DNA from: Alectoria sarmentosa
Lineage: Eukaryota > Ascomycota > Lecanoromycetes > Lecanorales > Parmeliaceae
Assembly (NCBI GenBank): GCA_009733775.1
Contig: WOGZ01000003.1
Coordinates: forward strand, 186,001-250,000
DNA length: 64,000 nt
Direction of reading: 5' to 3'
Within the stretch, counting starts at the first letter, position 1. Each line of letters begins with the position of its first letter. Shown piece after piece: positions 1 to 11,812 of this stretch. A model generated the notes under the pieces. It had not been told where the DNA came from. It was given only the letters and a program-made list of their open reading frames with translations, and ran no database searches. The translations under genes and the position numbers were made by a program.

Positions 1-515
1 TTTCAAAATAGATCATAAAACGTCGGTTGAAAAATTATTCAAATTTATATCAATTTTATAAAGAAATAATGAATAATTTGATCGACATTCATGAGAATTT
101 TAATCGATAAAATAATGTTAAACGATAATATAATTTCCTTCAATAAGATATCATATTTTTTATAAAGTTCTACGTCGACTTTATTCGATTTGATTAAGTT
201 ATCGATAAAGATAAAAATAATATGATACGACATTTACGTCTGAAGATTCGTGAAGATTTATGAAAAAATTGAAACGTATATGAAGGTTTCAGCGAGTTGA
301 CATTTGTTAAAAAATATTTACGGAAATTGAATAACATTTAACGTATTGAATATGAAGAAAAATCTAAGATATTCACATTTAAGATTGTATTTTCAATAAG
401 AAAATCAATTATCTTAATAACGAGAATTATTCGCATTATAACAGCATTTATAAAACTTATTATATCGATCTCATTTATCAAAGTTAAAGTCGAAGTCGAT
501 ATTAAGAAGTTTATA

Positions 516-560
516 TGTTATAATTGTAATCAAGTTGAACACATTAAGCGTGATTATTTT
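516..560 (+). pseudogene. Gag CCHC zinc knuckle, last Cys lost
   Basis: The frame starting at 516 reads CYNCNQVEHIKRDY then a TAA at 561. The spacing C-x2-C-x4-H-x4 matches a retroviral-type zinc knuckle that binds RNA in gag, but the fourth ligand is Tyr (TAT) instead of Cys (TGT), a single G-to-A change on this strand. Upstream gag is too decayed to follow. Confidence 0.75.
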
Positions 561-959
561 TAATCGAATAAGAAAGTTGTTCGAATGTATATTATAAAAA
601 TGAATAGTGATGACGACGATAACTTGAAAGACTCTTCGAATGATTCGAAAAAAGATTAATCTCTTTCAAAATCACGATAAAAAATAATACGAACATGTGT
701 TTAACGAATACTTCAAATGAATTTTTAGCACGACGTTTCTTTCGGATAATAATTACGTTATTATCACAAGATCGATAAATAATATTTACGAATTCTTTTA
801 TAAATTGCGAATACATTAAGGTTTACATCGTCATTAATGAAATCATCGTATTTAAGATATATAAACGTTTATAAATCAAGTCTTATCTTTTTTTCAAATC
901 AAAACCATTACGAAATTATAATGAGCGATTGTTTAAATAACTTATCACTCATTATCTCT

Positions 960-1135
960 TACTTATTTTGAATATATATAATTATAAAAAAGAATCTTAT
1001 CTTATTTTTATCGTTTCATTAAAGTAATATGATTTGATTCTCGAAAAGTCATAAATAAACAAGCATGAAATAGTATTCGATATGTTAAAAAATAAAATGT
1101 TATTTGTATTTAAACGATGTGAACATGATGACAAT
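960..1135 (+). pseudogene. Retrotransposon aspartic protease tail, decayed
   Basis: In one frame near 1030-1110 the segment DLILEKS-stop-INKHEIVFDMLKNKM can be read. It resembles the fungal gypsy protease region following the active site, where the usual form is an I-L-G-x-P-W-M-x-x-H-x-x-x-D motif. The conserved Trp position is a stop codon, consistent with TGG to TAG/TAA by RIP. The DSG active site itself was not found. Confidence 0.55.
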
Positions 1136-1639
1136 AAGGCATTAATATTTAAAAACTTATCGTTTTTATCAAAAACATCATTTGTTGTTATTATATAATC
1201 TTTTAAATCTATTATTGAGAATGAATCGAATGAGAATAATTTCGACATGAACCATTTTAAAAACATTTCAAATAAAAAAAAATCGATATCAACATTTAAA
1301 GCATTTAAAAAAAAAATGATCAAAAAGTTTGATTTTATCGATATTGTTGAAATTGACGCATCGACTTATTATCATTTAATTCGAAACAAAAAAAATAAGC
1401 TCTTTTCTTTGATAATAAATGAGATTTACGATATTTTTAATGAATTTTTCGAGGTTATATCACAATTGTAACGAGATAATCGAATATTAATTAATAAATT
1501 ATGTTTATGCGGCTTTAAAACCAAATATAAGAGATATTATAAATTATATATATCGAAAAACGCTCAAATTAATAATGCTAAGATTCTCACTCTTCAAGAG
1601 GTTTTTAATAAATTTTTTATAAATTATCATAATTACGTA

Positions 1640-2560
1640 GATGTTTTTGATAAATCACAAGCGAATATATTATCTTTATATCGTTTTTATGATTATAAAT
1701 TGAAATTCGTTAAAGAAGCAAATAAAAATGTATTATTTAAGAGTCGAATCTATTTATTATTAAGTCACAAATTCGAATAAATCAAGAAATATTTGAACGA
1801 ACATCTGAGGAAAGAATTTATCGTATTTAATTATGTTTCATTCGTTTTATTTATTTTATTTATTGAGAAACCAAATAAAAGTTTACGATTTTGTGTGAAT
1901 TATCGGAAGTTGAACGTTATCACCAAAAGAAATCGATATTTTATTTCATTGATAGATGAGATTTTAACAAAAATATAAGATTGTAAATATTTTATACGAT
2001 TTGATATAATCGTTGCTTTTAATAAGTTTCGAATATATCCCGATAATGAAAACTTTATTACATTTATCACATTTTTTGAAGCATATAAATATCGAGTGTT
2101 TTCATTTAAATTAACAAATGATTTTATTATCTATCAGCAATATATAAACGATATTCTCTTTAAATATTTAAATGACTTCTATCAAGCATATTTAAACGAT
2201 AATTTTATTTATAACAAAATTAAAAAAGAACACGTTCAGCATATTCGATTGATTTTTCAAAAGTTATAAGAGATTAATTTATAAATGAACATTTTCAAAT
2301 GCGAATTTCATGTATAAAAGATCAAATTTTTAAACTTTTTCGTATTTATCGATGAATTACGAATAAATTCGATTAAAATATAAATTGTCGTTGATTAAAC
2401 ACAATCTACGAATTTAAAGCAAATATAAACCTTTATCGACTTTTGTAATTTCTATAAAAGGTTTATAAGAGACTTCTCGAAAATAATTAAATCGATAATT
2501 CGTCTTATAAAAAAAAATGTCATTTACGAATGATCATTCGTTTGTTAAAAAGTTTTTATT
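1640..2560 (+). pseudogene. Retrotransposon reverse transcriptase, decayed
   Basis: Positions 1860-1975 encode FCVNYRKLNVITKRNRY and LIDEILTKI, the conserved RT segment usually written K-L-R-F-C-V-D-Y-R-x-L-N. Downstream at 2186-2215 the frame reads AYLNDNFIY, the position of the catalytic Y-L-D-D box; the first Asp (codon 2195-2197, AAC) is Asn, a G-to-A type change that would abolish polymerase metal binding. Stops at 1976, 2269 and elsewhere break the frame. The element encoded a gypsy-type RT but is dead. Confidence 0.85.
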
Positions 2561-2639
2561 TAATTGAAAATCAACGTTACACGAGCTTCTATTTTGTAGC
2601 ATTTCGATAAATTCAAAAAGATAATTTTGAAAACGAATT

Positions 2640-3040
2640 TTTTCGATTATGTTAACGAGAAAATATTATCATAATATAATAATGAGAAAGTATTATATTT
2701 AATGATTTTTTATAACAAAAATCTGACTTTGATCGAATGCAATTATTAGATTTACGATAAGAAATTATTCGTTATTATTCGATATTTAAAACATTGATGA
2801 TTCGAGTTGAAATATATCAACATTTCGATTAAGATATTCACGAATCATAAAAATCTTATATATTTTATTGAAAAACGTGACTTGAGTCGTCGTCAAATTA
2901 AATATCTCGATATGTTATTCGAATATAATATTAAAATCATTTATCGTTCGAGATCACAAAATCTCAAGGTTGATACTCTCACTCGAATGATTGAATACAA
3001 ATTTATCGATTTTACGAATAAACGGCTCAGACAATAATAT
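2640..3040 (+). pseudogene. Retrotransposon RNase H, decayed
   Basis: An open stretch from 2807 to 3037 reads IKIFTNHKNLIYF, then LSRRQIKYLDMLFEYNIKI and QNLKVDTLTRM. This is the C-terminal half of gypsy RNase H, whose usual form is T-D-H-K-N-L; here the catalytic Asp is Asn (codon 2843-2845, AAT), again a G-to-A change. It follows the RT fragment directly, as expected. Confidence 0.85.
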
Positions 3041-3099
3041 CAAATCATTTTTACATCGAATCGTTTAAATCTCGATAATATCAAATTCGAGATCAATGT

Positions 3100-3900
3100 T
3101 ATTAATAATCTCTTTTATTATAAAGTGTTCGAAGCGAATAAAGTCGATAACGAATATAACGAAATACGCGAGATAATCATTAATGATAAGAAGAAATTAA
3201 GAGATATTATATTTAATAAATGCGTTATCACGAACGATATTTTTTATTATAAAGATCGCTTATGAGTATTTAAGTTTATGTACACGATTATTATTCAAGA
3301 AATATACGATCAATCTATATGTGACCATTTAGAAGTCGCTCGTATATATAAATTATTCAAATGAAAATATTATTGAAAGAATATGAAAATAACAATCGTT
3401 ATATATATTAACAATTATTATATTTATAAAAGAATCAAAGCTCTTAAATATCGTGAACATGATTTATTACAATTATTCTCAATTTCACAAAAACGTTAAC
3501 AAGACATTTTTATGAATTTCATCGTCGATTTATCATTATCAAAAGATTATAACGTTATATAAATCGTAATTGATCGTTTAATTAAAGAGCGTTATTACGT
3601 ATTATGCACGACGAAAAATAATGACACATTTATTAAAAGCATTATTAAAATGCTCATTAACGAAGTCTTTCATATATACGAATTATTAATATCAATAATG
3701 TTCGATCGAGACTCACAATTTGTTGTTATAATATGAAAATCTTTTTATAAAAGACTCGATATTCAAGTTAAACTATTTATAATCTTTCATTTTAAAACAA
3801 ATAAACAAATGAAACGAAGTAATTAAGATTTGAACGTTATTTGCGTATTTATTACAATCACATACAAGACGATTAAGTTAAGTGAATATTCATAACCGAA
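3100..3900 (+). pseudogene. Retrotransposon integrase core, decayed
   Basis: From 3512 the frame reads NFIVDLSLSKDYNVI-stop-IVIDRLIKERYY and, further on, MFDRDSQFVV-stop-KSFYKRLDIQ. These match the integrase rve core around the first and second catalytic Asp. The first Asp (usually M-D-F-I) is Asn at 3515-3517, while the second Asp (D-R) is kept. Two Trp positions are TAA or TGA stops. The HHCC zinc part lies upstream near 3300-3350 in decayed form. Confidence 0.8.
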
Positions 3901-4059
3901 TTTGCGAATAATAATAATGTTTTAACCTTTACGAGTGTATCGCCCTTTTATGCAAATAAAGGTTTTCATTTTCGTATAAGTTTTAATTCTGATATTATTG
4001 ATTACGTTATTATTCGAAAACGTTTTGATGTTACAAAAATAAAGAATATCATCGATTAT

Positions 4060-4413
4060 ATGCAAGACGTTTTTATTTATATACGCGATAATTTGAATAA
4101 AGCACAATTTGCGATAATTGAACAAATCAATCGTTATAAAAAAGATGTGACGTTTAAAAAAGACGATTTCGTCTTTTTTAATAATAAAAACATCGTTATT
4201 AATAGATCATTTAAAAAATTGAATGATAAAATATTCGGTTTATTCAAAGTCATATTCATTATCGATTTTTTTTACAAATTGAAATTATTTAAGATCATGA
4301 AAATCTATAACGTCTTTTATTTTAAACTCTTAAATCTCGTTATTATCAATTCATTACCTAATCAAAAAAACTCATCTTTTAAAATTATCATCGTCAAAGA
4401 TAAAAAGAAATGA
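4060..4413 (+). pseudogene. Retrotransposon integrase C-terminal region
   Basis: This 117-codon open stretch starts MQDVFIYIRDNLNKAQ and contains the motif GLFKVIFIIDFFYKLKL followed by YNVFYFKLL. Fungal gypsy integrases end with a G-P-F-K-V...Y-x-L-x-L-P...H-N-V-F-H-x-S-L-L block, which this matches residue for residue with decay. No chromodomain was visible after it. Confidence 0.8.
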
Positions 4414-6806
4414 GTAATTGAAAATATATTAAATTTAAAGAGATTATGAAATCGTTTTAAATATAAGATTAAATAAAAAAACGTCGATAAAGATTTCAAT
4501 TAATATAATATTAATGAAAATGAATTCGATAATGCAAAGAACGTAATAAAAGACTTTTATAAAAGATATTCGAATAAGTCAAGATAGAAAGATTAAACAT
4601 TATTCAATTAAGTTAACGATTAATTTATAAAAAGATTTCATTATTTATTCTTTTTCTTTTTTCTTTCTTTTTTATAATCGTCGTTATTATAACGAATAAT
4701 GACGATTATATATAACTTTCGATTATTGTGCGTGCGTCTTCACGTCATTTTTTCAACGATAAAATCGATCGATGTCGATGATGACGACGTGTTGATTTAA
4801 GGTTCAAACGAACACGCGGCCCCCGTTATTCACATTATGAACATCTTTTAAAACCTTTTAACGTCGTTTTAAGACCTCGCTGTCGTCATTGTTGATTTCA
4901 TTTAATATTACATATATAACAATTCATGAAAAAAGATTACTCAAAGCATCATCAAAATATATGTGAACTTTAAATAAGGTTTAACGTTTGCGGCTCGATT
5001 CGGTTAAAGAGATTTTATTCAATCATATCGTTTGATTTTTGCGATCCTTTCTCCGCCCGAAATATGAAATATCAAATAACATTGAACATTCAAATGCTTC
5101 GATGACGATTATAACGTCAATTCTTTATCAAATCACGTTATTCTTGAACGTTTAAAACGATAAAACATCATAATATTGACGATGCTATAAACGAACTCCT
5201 CACGATATGTTGTTATCGTTATTATCGTCAACTTTCTTCAATTGAGAATGATTATTAATTAAATGTTTCGAAGATATAAGGCAAATTATAAACACACTTT
5301 TCCGATTTTTATAACGTTAAGACATCGCTTTTTGAAAGAGAGAAATAATGTTACGAGTGTATTTTACATTTTTAATAAAATTGATTTTTCTTTGATATCA
5401 CATTCTTTTGACATTATTCGATTGAACTTAACGTGGCTTGATAGAGGCATTTATTCTCATATAAATGTTTTCTTTTTATGTATATACTTTCTCTCCACTT
5501 AATTGTCTTATTTAATACACTCATATAACATAACTTTATACTAGTTTTAACAGTTTTTTTCTTTTTAACGTCGCGTCTCTGATATTTTGATTTTAAATAA
5601 TTTAAATCTTTATAATAATCTAATTAAGATTATAAAAAAATAATTTAATTTTTCGAAAAACGTTTATAATATTATGAAATATAAAGATTTTATCGCGTAT
5701 ACTTTGAAAATAAATTAAAAATTTCAATTTATCGAAATCGTCGTTTTTAAATCGAATTATCTTATTAATAATTTTTTGATAATAATGTTTAAATGATTAA
5801 AATAAATCGACATTCAAAAATTATGTCAAATAAATAAAATGTGAAAAAAGACGAAATAATACGATTTTATAATTTTTAATAAAGTTTCAGAATTTATATA
5901 TCAAATGAGAATTATATTCGTTTATAATTAATAATTTATACACGTCTCGTTGTGATTTGCGACTGTGTGATTTAAAATGTATAAATCATTCGTATGTTAA
6001 AACATCGTTCGAATATTCGAAGTCGCTGATAGTCAAACTGATATCGTTATTTAAGTTGTTATGAATTCATTTATTCAATATAAGCTTTTTTTATATAATA
6101 ATCATCGATAATATAATAAAGTTATTAGCATTAACACATTTCATAAACGTAATATATATACGATTATCGAGATTCGTTATGAGCAATTGCTTGATTTTGT
6201 GAATCGAAATCATTTAATAAATTTTATCACAGTCGATTTTAAAGCTCGTTTCATTCATATTTTATATATCTCAATGATTAATTCTCAATTAATTATAAAT
6301 ATTACGAAATTTTTGAAAATAATATAATATATCTTTCACATTGTGCGCGTTTTTTCTAATTGCAATTAATGATTTTTGTTTTCGTTTATAAAATTTCGAA
6401 TATCTTTTAATAAATCGTGTGACTTAATGATCTCTCATTATATAATCGATTTCGATTTTAAAAAATAAGAAATTTACGACCTTTCAAAGTATAAAAAATC
6501 TTATTAACATATCGAACGTATTTAAAGCCTCGATATATTCGTAAAAGATAATTTTTATATTATTCATAAAAACTTTGCCTATTATTAATCGACTTGATTT
6601 TGAATAATATTTCGCATATCGTCTTTGTAATCTTTTCTCTTTAACATCATTTTCACGCGTAACCCAAACGATGAACGCGTTAGAATTGATCGATAAATAA
6701 TTTAAACACTGTTGAATACGGGCCTCAATGACTCAATACGATTGATTCATTATGATTGATGTGATGTGATAGAAATGTAAAAAGGAAAAATAGTCGAAAT
6801 AAATCA

Positions 6807-6860
6807 TTGAGGTGGCCGAATCGTTGAGGTGGCTATTACTAAGGACCCCGCTCCTTAGTA
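6807..6860. repeat. Short direct repeats plus perfect hairpin at repeat edge
   Basis: At the border between AT-rich and normal DNA, the 10-mer TTGAGGTGGC occurs twice (6807-6816 and 6824-6833, period 17). It is followed by a perfect 9-bp inverted repeat, TACTAAGGA (6837-6845) and TCCTTAGTA (6852-6860), around a 6-nt GC-rich loop. It could be the terminus of a mobile element or a hairpin; its function is unknown. Confidence 0.6.
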
Positions 6861-7411
6861 TTCTGCTACGATTAGTGCAAGTTCACAGCTAATATTTTTT
6901 GACTCAAGCGATCCGTTCAATCGCCCCTTGGCGCCGGAAGCCTAATCCTCTAGCTGCAGGGGCTCAGGGGATTGGCGTTATGATAGTGATGCCTTCATTC
7001 TGGGCTCCTGGGCAACATCGAAAAGGACGCCGGAAAAGCCTTGACCATGTATAACAACAACCAGCATCAAATGCCGGAGGTCACGGCCGACAGACCCCTA
7101 AATAGCGGACTTTCAAGCGCTTGGCGCTCGCTCACCCGAGAGGCAGGCCCCAGGCCCCTGCCGAAACCGACCGCTCTTCAAGTTCCCCGCCTTTCTACTC
7201 TACGGAGTAGGACATCTTGCCTTCTTCGGCATGGAACCATGGCAAACATGTCGCTGCTCGCCGGAAGGAATTGGCCCGATGGAATTGTTCACAAGTCTAA
7301 GAAGAATCTCGTTCTAATTTCCTCGCGTCTCTTTGCTTCTTGTTCTTTATCCACTGTTCATTCTGCTTTCCCTCGTACTGACAACGTGGCAAATCTCCTG
7401 ATACTTTCAAT
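6861..7411. other. Intergenic stretch upstream of phenol hydroxylase
   Basis: Normal base composition returns here. An ATG-led frame of 127 codons (7041-7424) overlaps the next gene start, has low-complexity composition and no recognisable features, so it is taken as 5' region. No other gene is visible. Confidence 0.5.
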
Positions 7412-9406
7412 ATGGTTCAATTAAAAGATTCACATTGCGATTTGCTCATTACTGGGGCGGGTCCCGCGGGATTAATGGCGGCTTTATGGGCAGCAAGATG
7501 TGGAATACACGCCAGGATAGTCGATAAGAGAGGCACAAAGATCTTCAACGGCCAAGCTGATGGCCTGCAATGTCGGAGTCTGGAGATTTTTGACAGTTTT
7601 GGCTTCGCGGACAGAGTCTGGAAAGAGTCAAATCACATGCTGGAGATATGTCTCTGGAATCCGGATGAGACTGGCAGAATTAGAAGAACTGATAGAATCC
7701 CTGACACTATTCCCGGCATATCAAGGTTTCAGCAGGTCGTTCTGCATCAGGGGCGTATCGAGAGATTCTTTTTGGACTCACTGAAAGAACACTCCCATAT
7801 CAAGATCGAAAGAGGCGTCCTACCCGAACAGCTCGAGATAGATCACTCCAAGGCTGAAGACGACCATGCTTACCCCATCAAGGTCAAGATCCGGCATCTA
7901 GACGACGATGAAGCAACCCCAGCTCAGAATGGCACGAATGTTCCAGACGGCTTGTTCAGGAGCAGTCTTGCTAAAGATGATACTGACGACCTGATACGAC
8001 AGAGTCGAGGGAATGAGGGAACTACTGAACTCATTCATGCCAAGTACATGATTGGATGTGATGGAGCCCATAGTTGGACTCGACGGCAACTCGGCTTCCA
8101 GATGCAAGGCGAGCAGACTGAGTTTATCTGGGGCGTCCTTGACATAGTTCCGATAACAAACTTTCCGGATATCCGCATGAGATGTGCAATCCATAGTGCA
8201 GAATCTGGGAGTGTTATGATCATCCCACGCGAGAACAAGCTTGTTCGATTCTACATTCAACTGACTGAGGTCAACAGCGCCGGAAAACAGGTTGACCGAT
8301 CGAAGATTACTCCGGAGATCATCCTGAAGGCTGCCCGAAAAATCATGAGTCCATATCAATTGGCGTACGACTACTGCGACTGGTGGACAGCTTACCAGAT
8401 CGGCCAGAGAGTGGGCAATCTGTTCAGTTGCGATGATCGAGTTTTCCTTGCTGGAGACGCGGTCCACACTCACTCCCCAAAAGCAGGTCAAGGGATGAAT
8501 GTCAGCATGCACGATACTTACAACCTTGGCTGGAAGATCGGTCTAGTAGTCAAGGGTCTCGCCAAACGCTCTATCTTGAGGACTTACCAGAGTGAGCGCA
8601 GGAGGATAGCGCAGGATCTGATTGCCTTTGACCACCGATTTTCTCATCTGTTCTCAGGCAGACCCGCGAGAGACGCAGCGGATGAAGCTGGTATATCGAT
8701 GGCCGAGTTCAAGGATGCCTTTGAGAAAGGAAATATGTTTGCGTCTGGACTGGCGGTAGACTACGGCGCGAGTATCCTTGTTGCGAAGCCTGGAGACTCT
8801 GGGGATCAGGGAGATCATGTCGGTTCTAAGGTCAACGGCACGGGGTCATTTGTGGGCAAGCAAGAGCTTGCTAGCAACATCAAGTTGGGCATGCGATTCC
8901 CAAGTTTCCAAGTCCTCAACCAAAGCGATGCTCGTCCTTGGCATTTCGGCCAATTCTTAAAGAGTGATGGTCGATTCAGAATTATTGTCTTTGCGGGCAA
9001 CCTCCAAGACGAGAAGCAATCGAAACGGTTGCAATGCTTCGGAGAATCGCTCGCAAAGCCCGAATCGGTCATCCGCCGATTCACACCTACTGCGAAGCCA
9101 ATAGACTCGGTCATCGAAATTTTGGTCATCCATTCGGCACCGCGACAGAAGTTGGAACTACTCGACCTACACGAGATTTTCCATCCCTTCGACGAGAAAA
9201 GAGGATGGGATTATGAAAAGGTCTTTGTCGACGACGTATCATATCACGAAGGCCATGGAGAAGCCTACAAGAATTATGGAGTGGACAAGGAAAGCGGTTG
9301 TGTGGCCATTGCCAGGCCTGATCAACACGTTGGTTGGATCGGTGAGCTAGAGGACTTAAAGGACATCGACCGATATTTCTCGGAGGTGCTGATAGCTCAG
9401 GTCTGA
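7412..9406 (+). CDS. FAD-dependent phenol 2-monooxygenase family protein
   Basis: This single-exon gene encodes 664 residues, the usual length of fungal phenol hydroxylases. The family uses NADPH and O2 to hydroxylate phenols to catechols in the cytosol. The Rossmann FAD motif GAGPAG is at residues 15-20, the middle motif CDGAHS near 216-221, and the second FAD motif AGDAVHTHSP near 347. The last 200 residues fit the thioredoxin-like dimer domain of this family (Phe_hydrox_dim). The chosen ATG places the dinucleotide fold ten residues from the N terminus. It is the first intact gene after the dead transposon block; the next gene, on the same strand, is cystathionine beta-synthase, so no pathway context is given. 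The true substrate is not known: related enzymes act on resorcinol, orcinol, salicylate-type and polyketide aromatics. Confidence 0.9.
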   Translation: MVQLKDSHCDLLITGAGPAGLMAALWAARCGIHARIVDKRGTKIFNGQADGLQCRSLEIFDSFGFADRVWKESNHMLEICLWNPDETGRIRRTDRIPDTIPGISRFQQVVLHQGRIERFFLDSLKEHSHIKIERGVLPEQLEIDHSKAEDDHAYPIKVKIRHLDDDEATPAQNGTNVPDGLFRSSLAKDDTDDLIRQSRGNEGTTELIHAKYMIGCDGAHSWTRRQLGFQMQGEQTEFIWGVLDIVPITNFPDIRMRCAIHSAESGSVMIIPRENKLVRFYIQLTEVNSAGKQVDRSKITPEIILKAARKIMSPYQLAYDYCDWWTAYQIGQRVGNLFSCDDRVFLAGDAVHTHSPKAGQGMNVSMHDTYNLGWKIGLVVKGLAKRSILRTYQSERRRIAQDLIAFDHRFSHLFSGRPARDAADEAGISMAEFKDAFEKGNMFASGLAVDYGASILVAKPGDSGDQGDHVGSKVNGTGSFVGKQELASNIKLGMRFPSFQVLNQSDARPWHFGQFLKSDGRFRIIVFAGNLQDEKQSKRLQCFGESLAKPESVIRRFTPTAKPIDSVIEILVIHSAPRQKLELLDLHEIFHPFDEKRGWDYEKVFVDDVSYHEGHGEAYKNYGVDKESGCVAIARPDQHVGWIGELEDLKDIDRYFSEVLIAQV

Positions 9407-9781
9407 AGATATCTTCTATCGTGGTTGGCGATACTGCTGCAAACATTCTATGTAAAGTGTCCATTACAATGTGCATAACATTGGCAGCTTAAAAACTTGT
9501 AGCCATTATAGTAAAAGAGCGTCTGATCAAGCATCGGCATGATAGAATGTTGAGTCCTCAATGGACAAGGATAGACCATTGAGACAAAGCAGAGGGAAAC
9601 CCTGAGTCTCGGCTACCGTCGGCTATCGTCGGTTGTTATATGACGGTTGCTTGCATACAATGACACTCCCTCGACTCAAGTGGCCCAGCTCGTGGAGAAT
9701 CCCTAACTGCCATTTTATAGTTGATCCCTTTCCAGAACCTTTCTTTCCGACTGTTAGAGTGACCTCCGGATTCTCTCCACC
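9407..9781. other. Intergenic stretch
   Basis: About 375 bases between the hydroxylase stop and the cystathionine beta-synthase start. Only shadow frames are seen. It should contain the hydroxylase terminator and the promoter of the next gene; no clear signal was identified. Confidence 0.5.
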
Positions 9782-11641
9782 ATGTCGACTCTTACACAGC
9801 CGAAGATACCGCCAGTGGTAATGGACACGATCACCCAACAAATTGGGAACACGCCCATGGTCAAACTGAACAAGATACCTCAAAGTCTTGGGATAGAAGC
9901 TACCGTATATGCAAAACTCGAGTATTTTAATGCTGGAGGAAGCGTCAAGGACCGTATCGCCTTGCGAATGATCGAGGAAGCAGAACGGAAAGGAAGAATA
10001 AAACCCGGAGATACGCTGATAGAGCCAACAAGTGGAAACACGTAAGGCTTCTGCCGAGAGAAAGGCATCAGAGCTTTTGTTTGGTTGTCTGATCAGCGTA
10101 TAGTGGCATCGGTCTTGCTCTCGTCGCAGCAGTAAAAGGTACGCTGCGTAGGCTATGATCCTATACCCAGCTTATTGATATATTGAAGGCTACAAAACAA
10201 TCATCACCCTTCCCGAGAAGATGTCCCCCGAGAAGGTCGCCGTCCTTCGATCCCTGAATGCAACCATAATCCGCACCCCAACCCAAGCAGCCTTTGACTC
10301 CCCAGAATCACATATTGGTGTTGCTCGAAGATTACAAAAGGAGATGCCCAATGCCCACATATTAGATCAGTACGGGAACCTTGACAACCCTCTAGCACAT
10401 GAATATGGGACCGCGGAAGAAGTGTGGGAACAGACAGAGGGCAGGATTACAGCTATAGTGGCTGGAGCAGGAACGGGTGGTACAATTACAGGACTGGCGA
10501 GAGGGCTACGGAAACACAAGAAGGATGTCAAAATAATCGCTGCGGATCCATACGGGTCGATATTAGCGATGCCCACTACACTGAACAACATGTACGCGAA
10601 CGAGTCCTACAAGGTTGAGGGTATAGGATATGACTTCGTGCCGGATGTGTTGGACCAAGGGACTGTTGATCATTGGTACAAAACAGACGACAGGGAAGCT
10701 TTCGCCTACGCGAGGAGGCTTATTGCTGAAGAGGGGCTCCTCGTGGGCGGGAGTAGTGGGAGTGCAATTGCTGCTATGGTGAAGAGCGTTAAAGAGTTGG
10801 AATTAGGCAAGGATGATGTGGTGGTAGTCATACTACCCGATAGCATACGAAGCTACCTCAGCAAGGTAGGTCATTGTATTCTTGTCCTACATGCGACCTC
10901 AGCTAATTATCTCAGTTCGTGGATGACGACTGGCTCGCAGCCAACGACCTCCTCCCTCCCACTCCACCGCCATCAAACCCCCAATCACCGACTCTCCCCG
11001 CTCAACATATTCGCTCCTCAAAGTCAGCCTCAAAAGATAGATCTCCCTTCAAAGATGCCACAATCCGCACTCTCCGCCTCAAACCTGTCACCACAGTCCA
11101 AACCACCACTCCCTGCACAGAAGCCATTGAAACAATGCGCGAAAAAGGGTTCGATCAATTGCCTGTGCTTGCAGCCTCGGGCAAGAAACGGTTAGTAGGT
11201 CTCGTGACCTTGGGAAATTTGCTTAGTTGGATAAGTCAAGGTCGTGCGACGGGCAAGAGTCCTATTGAAGAGGTCATGTTCAATTTTGCCAAGATCAGCG
11301 AGGTTGTTACGGATCCTCGAGATATTGGAAAGCTCGCCCCACCACTGCCGCCGTCAGGGAAAGAAAATGGCAAGCATACTCACATACAATCAGCATTGAA
11401 GACGAATGGAGAGGCAGATAGTCACAGCGTGCCCCAGAAGCGAAAATTTGTGGAAATTACCCTGGATACGCCATTAAGAGCGCTGTCGAGGTTTTTTGAG
11501 TGGAATAGCGCGGCTGTGGTGACGGAGAAAGAGGGTGGAGAAGAGGGATGGATGAAACCGGTAGCGGTGGTGACGAAGGTTGATTTATTGGGGTGGCTGG
11601 TTAAGCAGGGGAAGACGGATGCTACCAATGGGTCTGCTTGA
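9782..11641 (+). CDS. cys4: Cystathionine beta-synthase
   Basis: Four exons (9782-10041, 10104-10138, 10189-10865, 10916-11641) join in phase to 565 residues. The enzyme condenses serine and homocysteine to cystathionine in transsulfuration. The PLP lysine lies in AGGSVKDR (Lys56), the substrate loop is TSGNTG (83-88), the phosphate-binding loop is GAGTGGT, and GGSSGS follows near residue 300. The N-terminal heme domain of animal enzymes is absent, as in yeast Cys4. After the catalytic core comes a Pro/Ser linker and a C-terminal pair of CBS motifs interrupted by an insertion of about 60 polar residues. Exon 2 is only 35 nt, so automatic models may miss it. The protein is longer than yeast Cys4 (507) because of the linker. 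Confidence 0.93.
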
Positions 11642-11812
11642 GCTTTCCAGCACGGTGTTGGAAGGGGATTTTAGATATGGATCACAACACGACATCCACG
11701 GCATTTAGACTGGGGTATCTCGCACGAGATACGAAATGGGGCATCCTCAACGATGTTGTACGATGTTTGCAGACTTTGAAGACTAGATTCCATGAAATGC
11801 TTGCATAATGTC

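Larger units (their letters stand above)
480..4440 (+). mobile_element. Degenerate Ty3/gypsy LTR retrotransposon (internal region)
   Basis: Fragments of all pol domains lie in the gypsy order on the plus strand: gag zinc knuckle, protease, reverse transcriptase, RNase H, integrase core, integrase C-terminal part. The frame is broken by many TAA/TAG stops and by shifts, so no protein can be made. RNase H lying before integrase separates it from Ty1/copia. Several key residues are changed in the way expected from G-to-A/C-to-T mutation (see sub-features). Element borders and LTRs were not identified; the 5' end may lie outside the window. Confidence 0.9.
1..6800. repeat. AT-rich RIP-mutated repeat block
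   Basis: The whole stretch is strongly AT-rich with sharp contrast to the balanced composition that begins near 6.85 kb. TA-rich words dominate while CG dinucleotides remain common, which is the pattern left by repeat-induced point mutation acting mostly on CpA. The first 4.6 kb carry recognisable retroelement domains. The part from about 4.65 to 6.8 kb holds no recognisable coding domain and may be LTR, a second decayed element or both; I could not find convincing paired LTRs by eye. The block is open at the left window edge. Confidence 0.9.

Noticed and set aside
7041..7424. 127-codon plus ORF before the phenol hydroxylase
   Set aside because: Overlaps the next gene start, low-complexity composition, no family feature; taken as 5' region.
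7898..8512. 204-codon minus ORF inside phenol hydroxylase
   Set aside because: Antisense shadow of a strongly supported gene.
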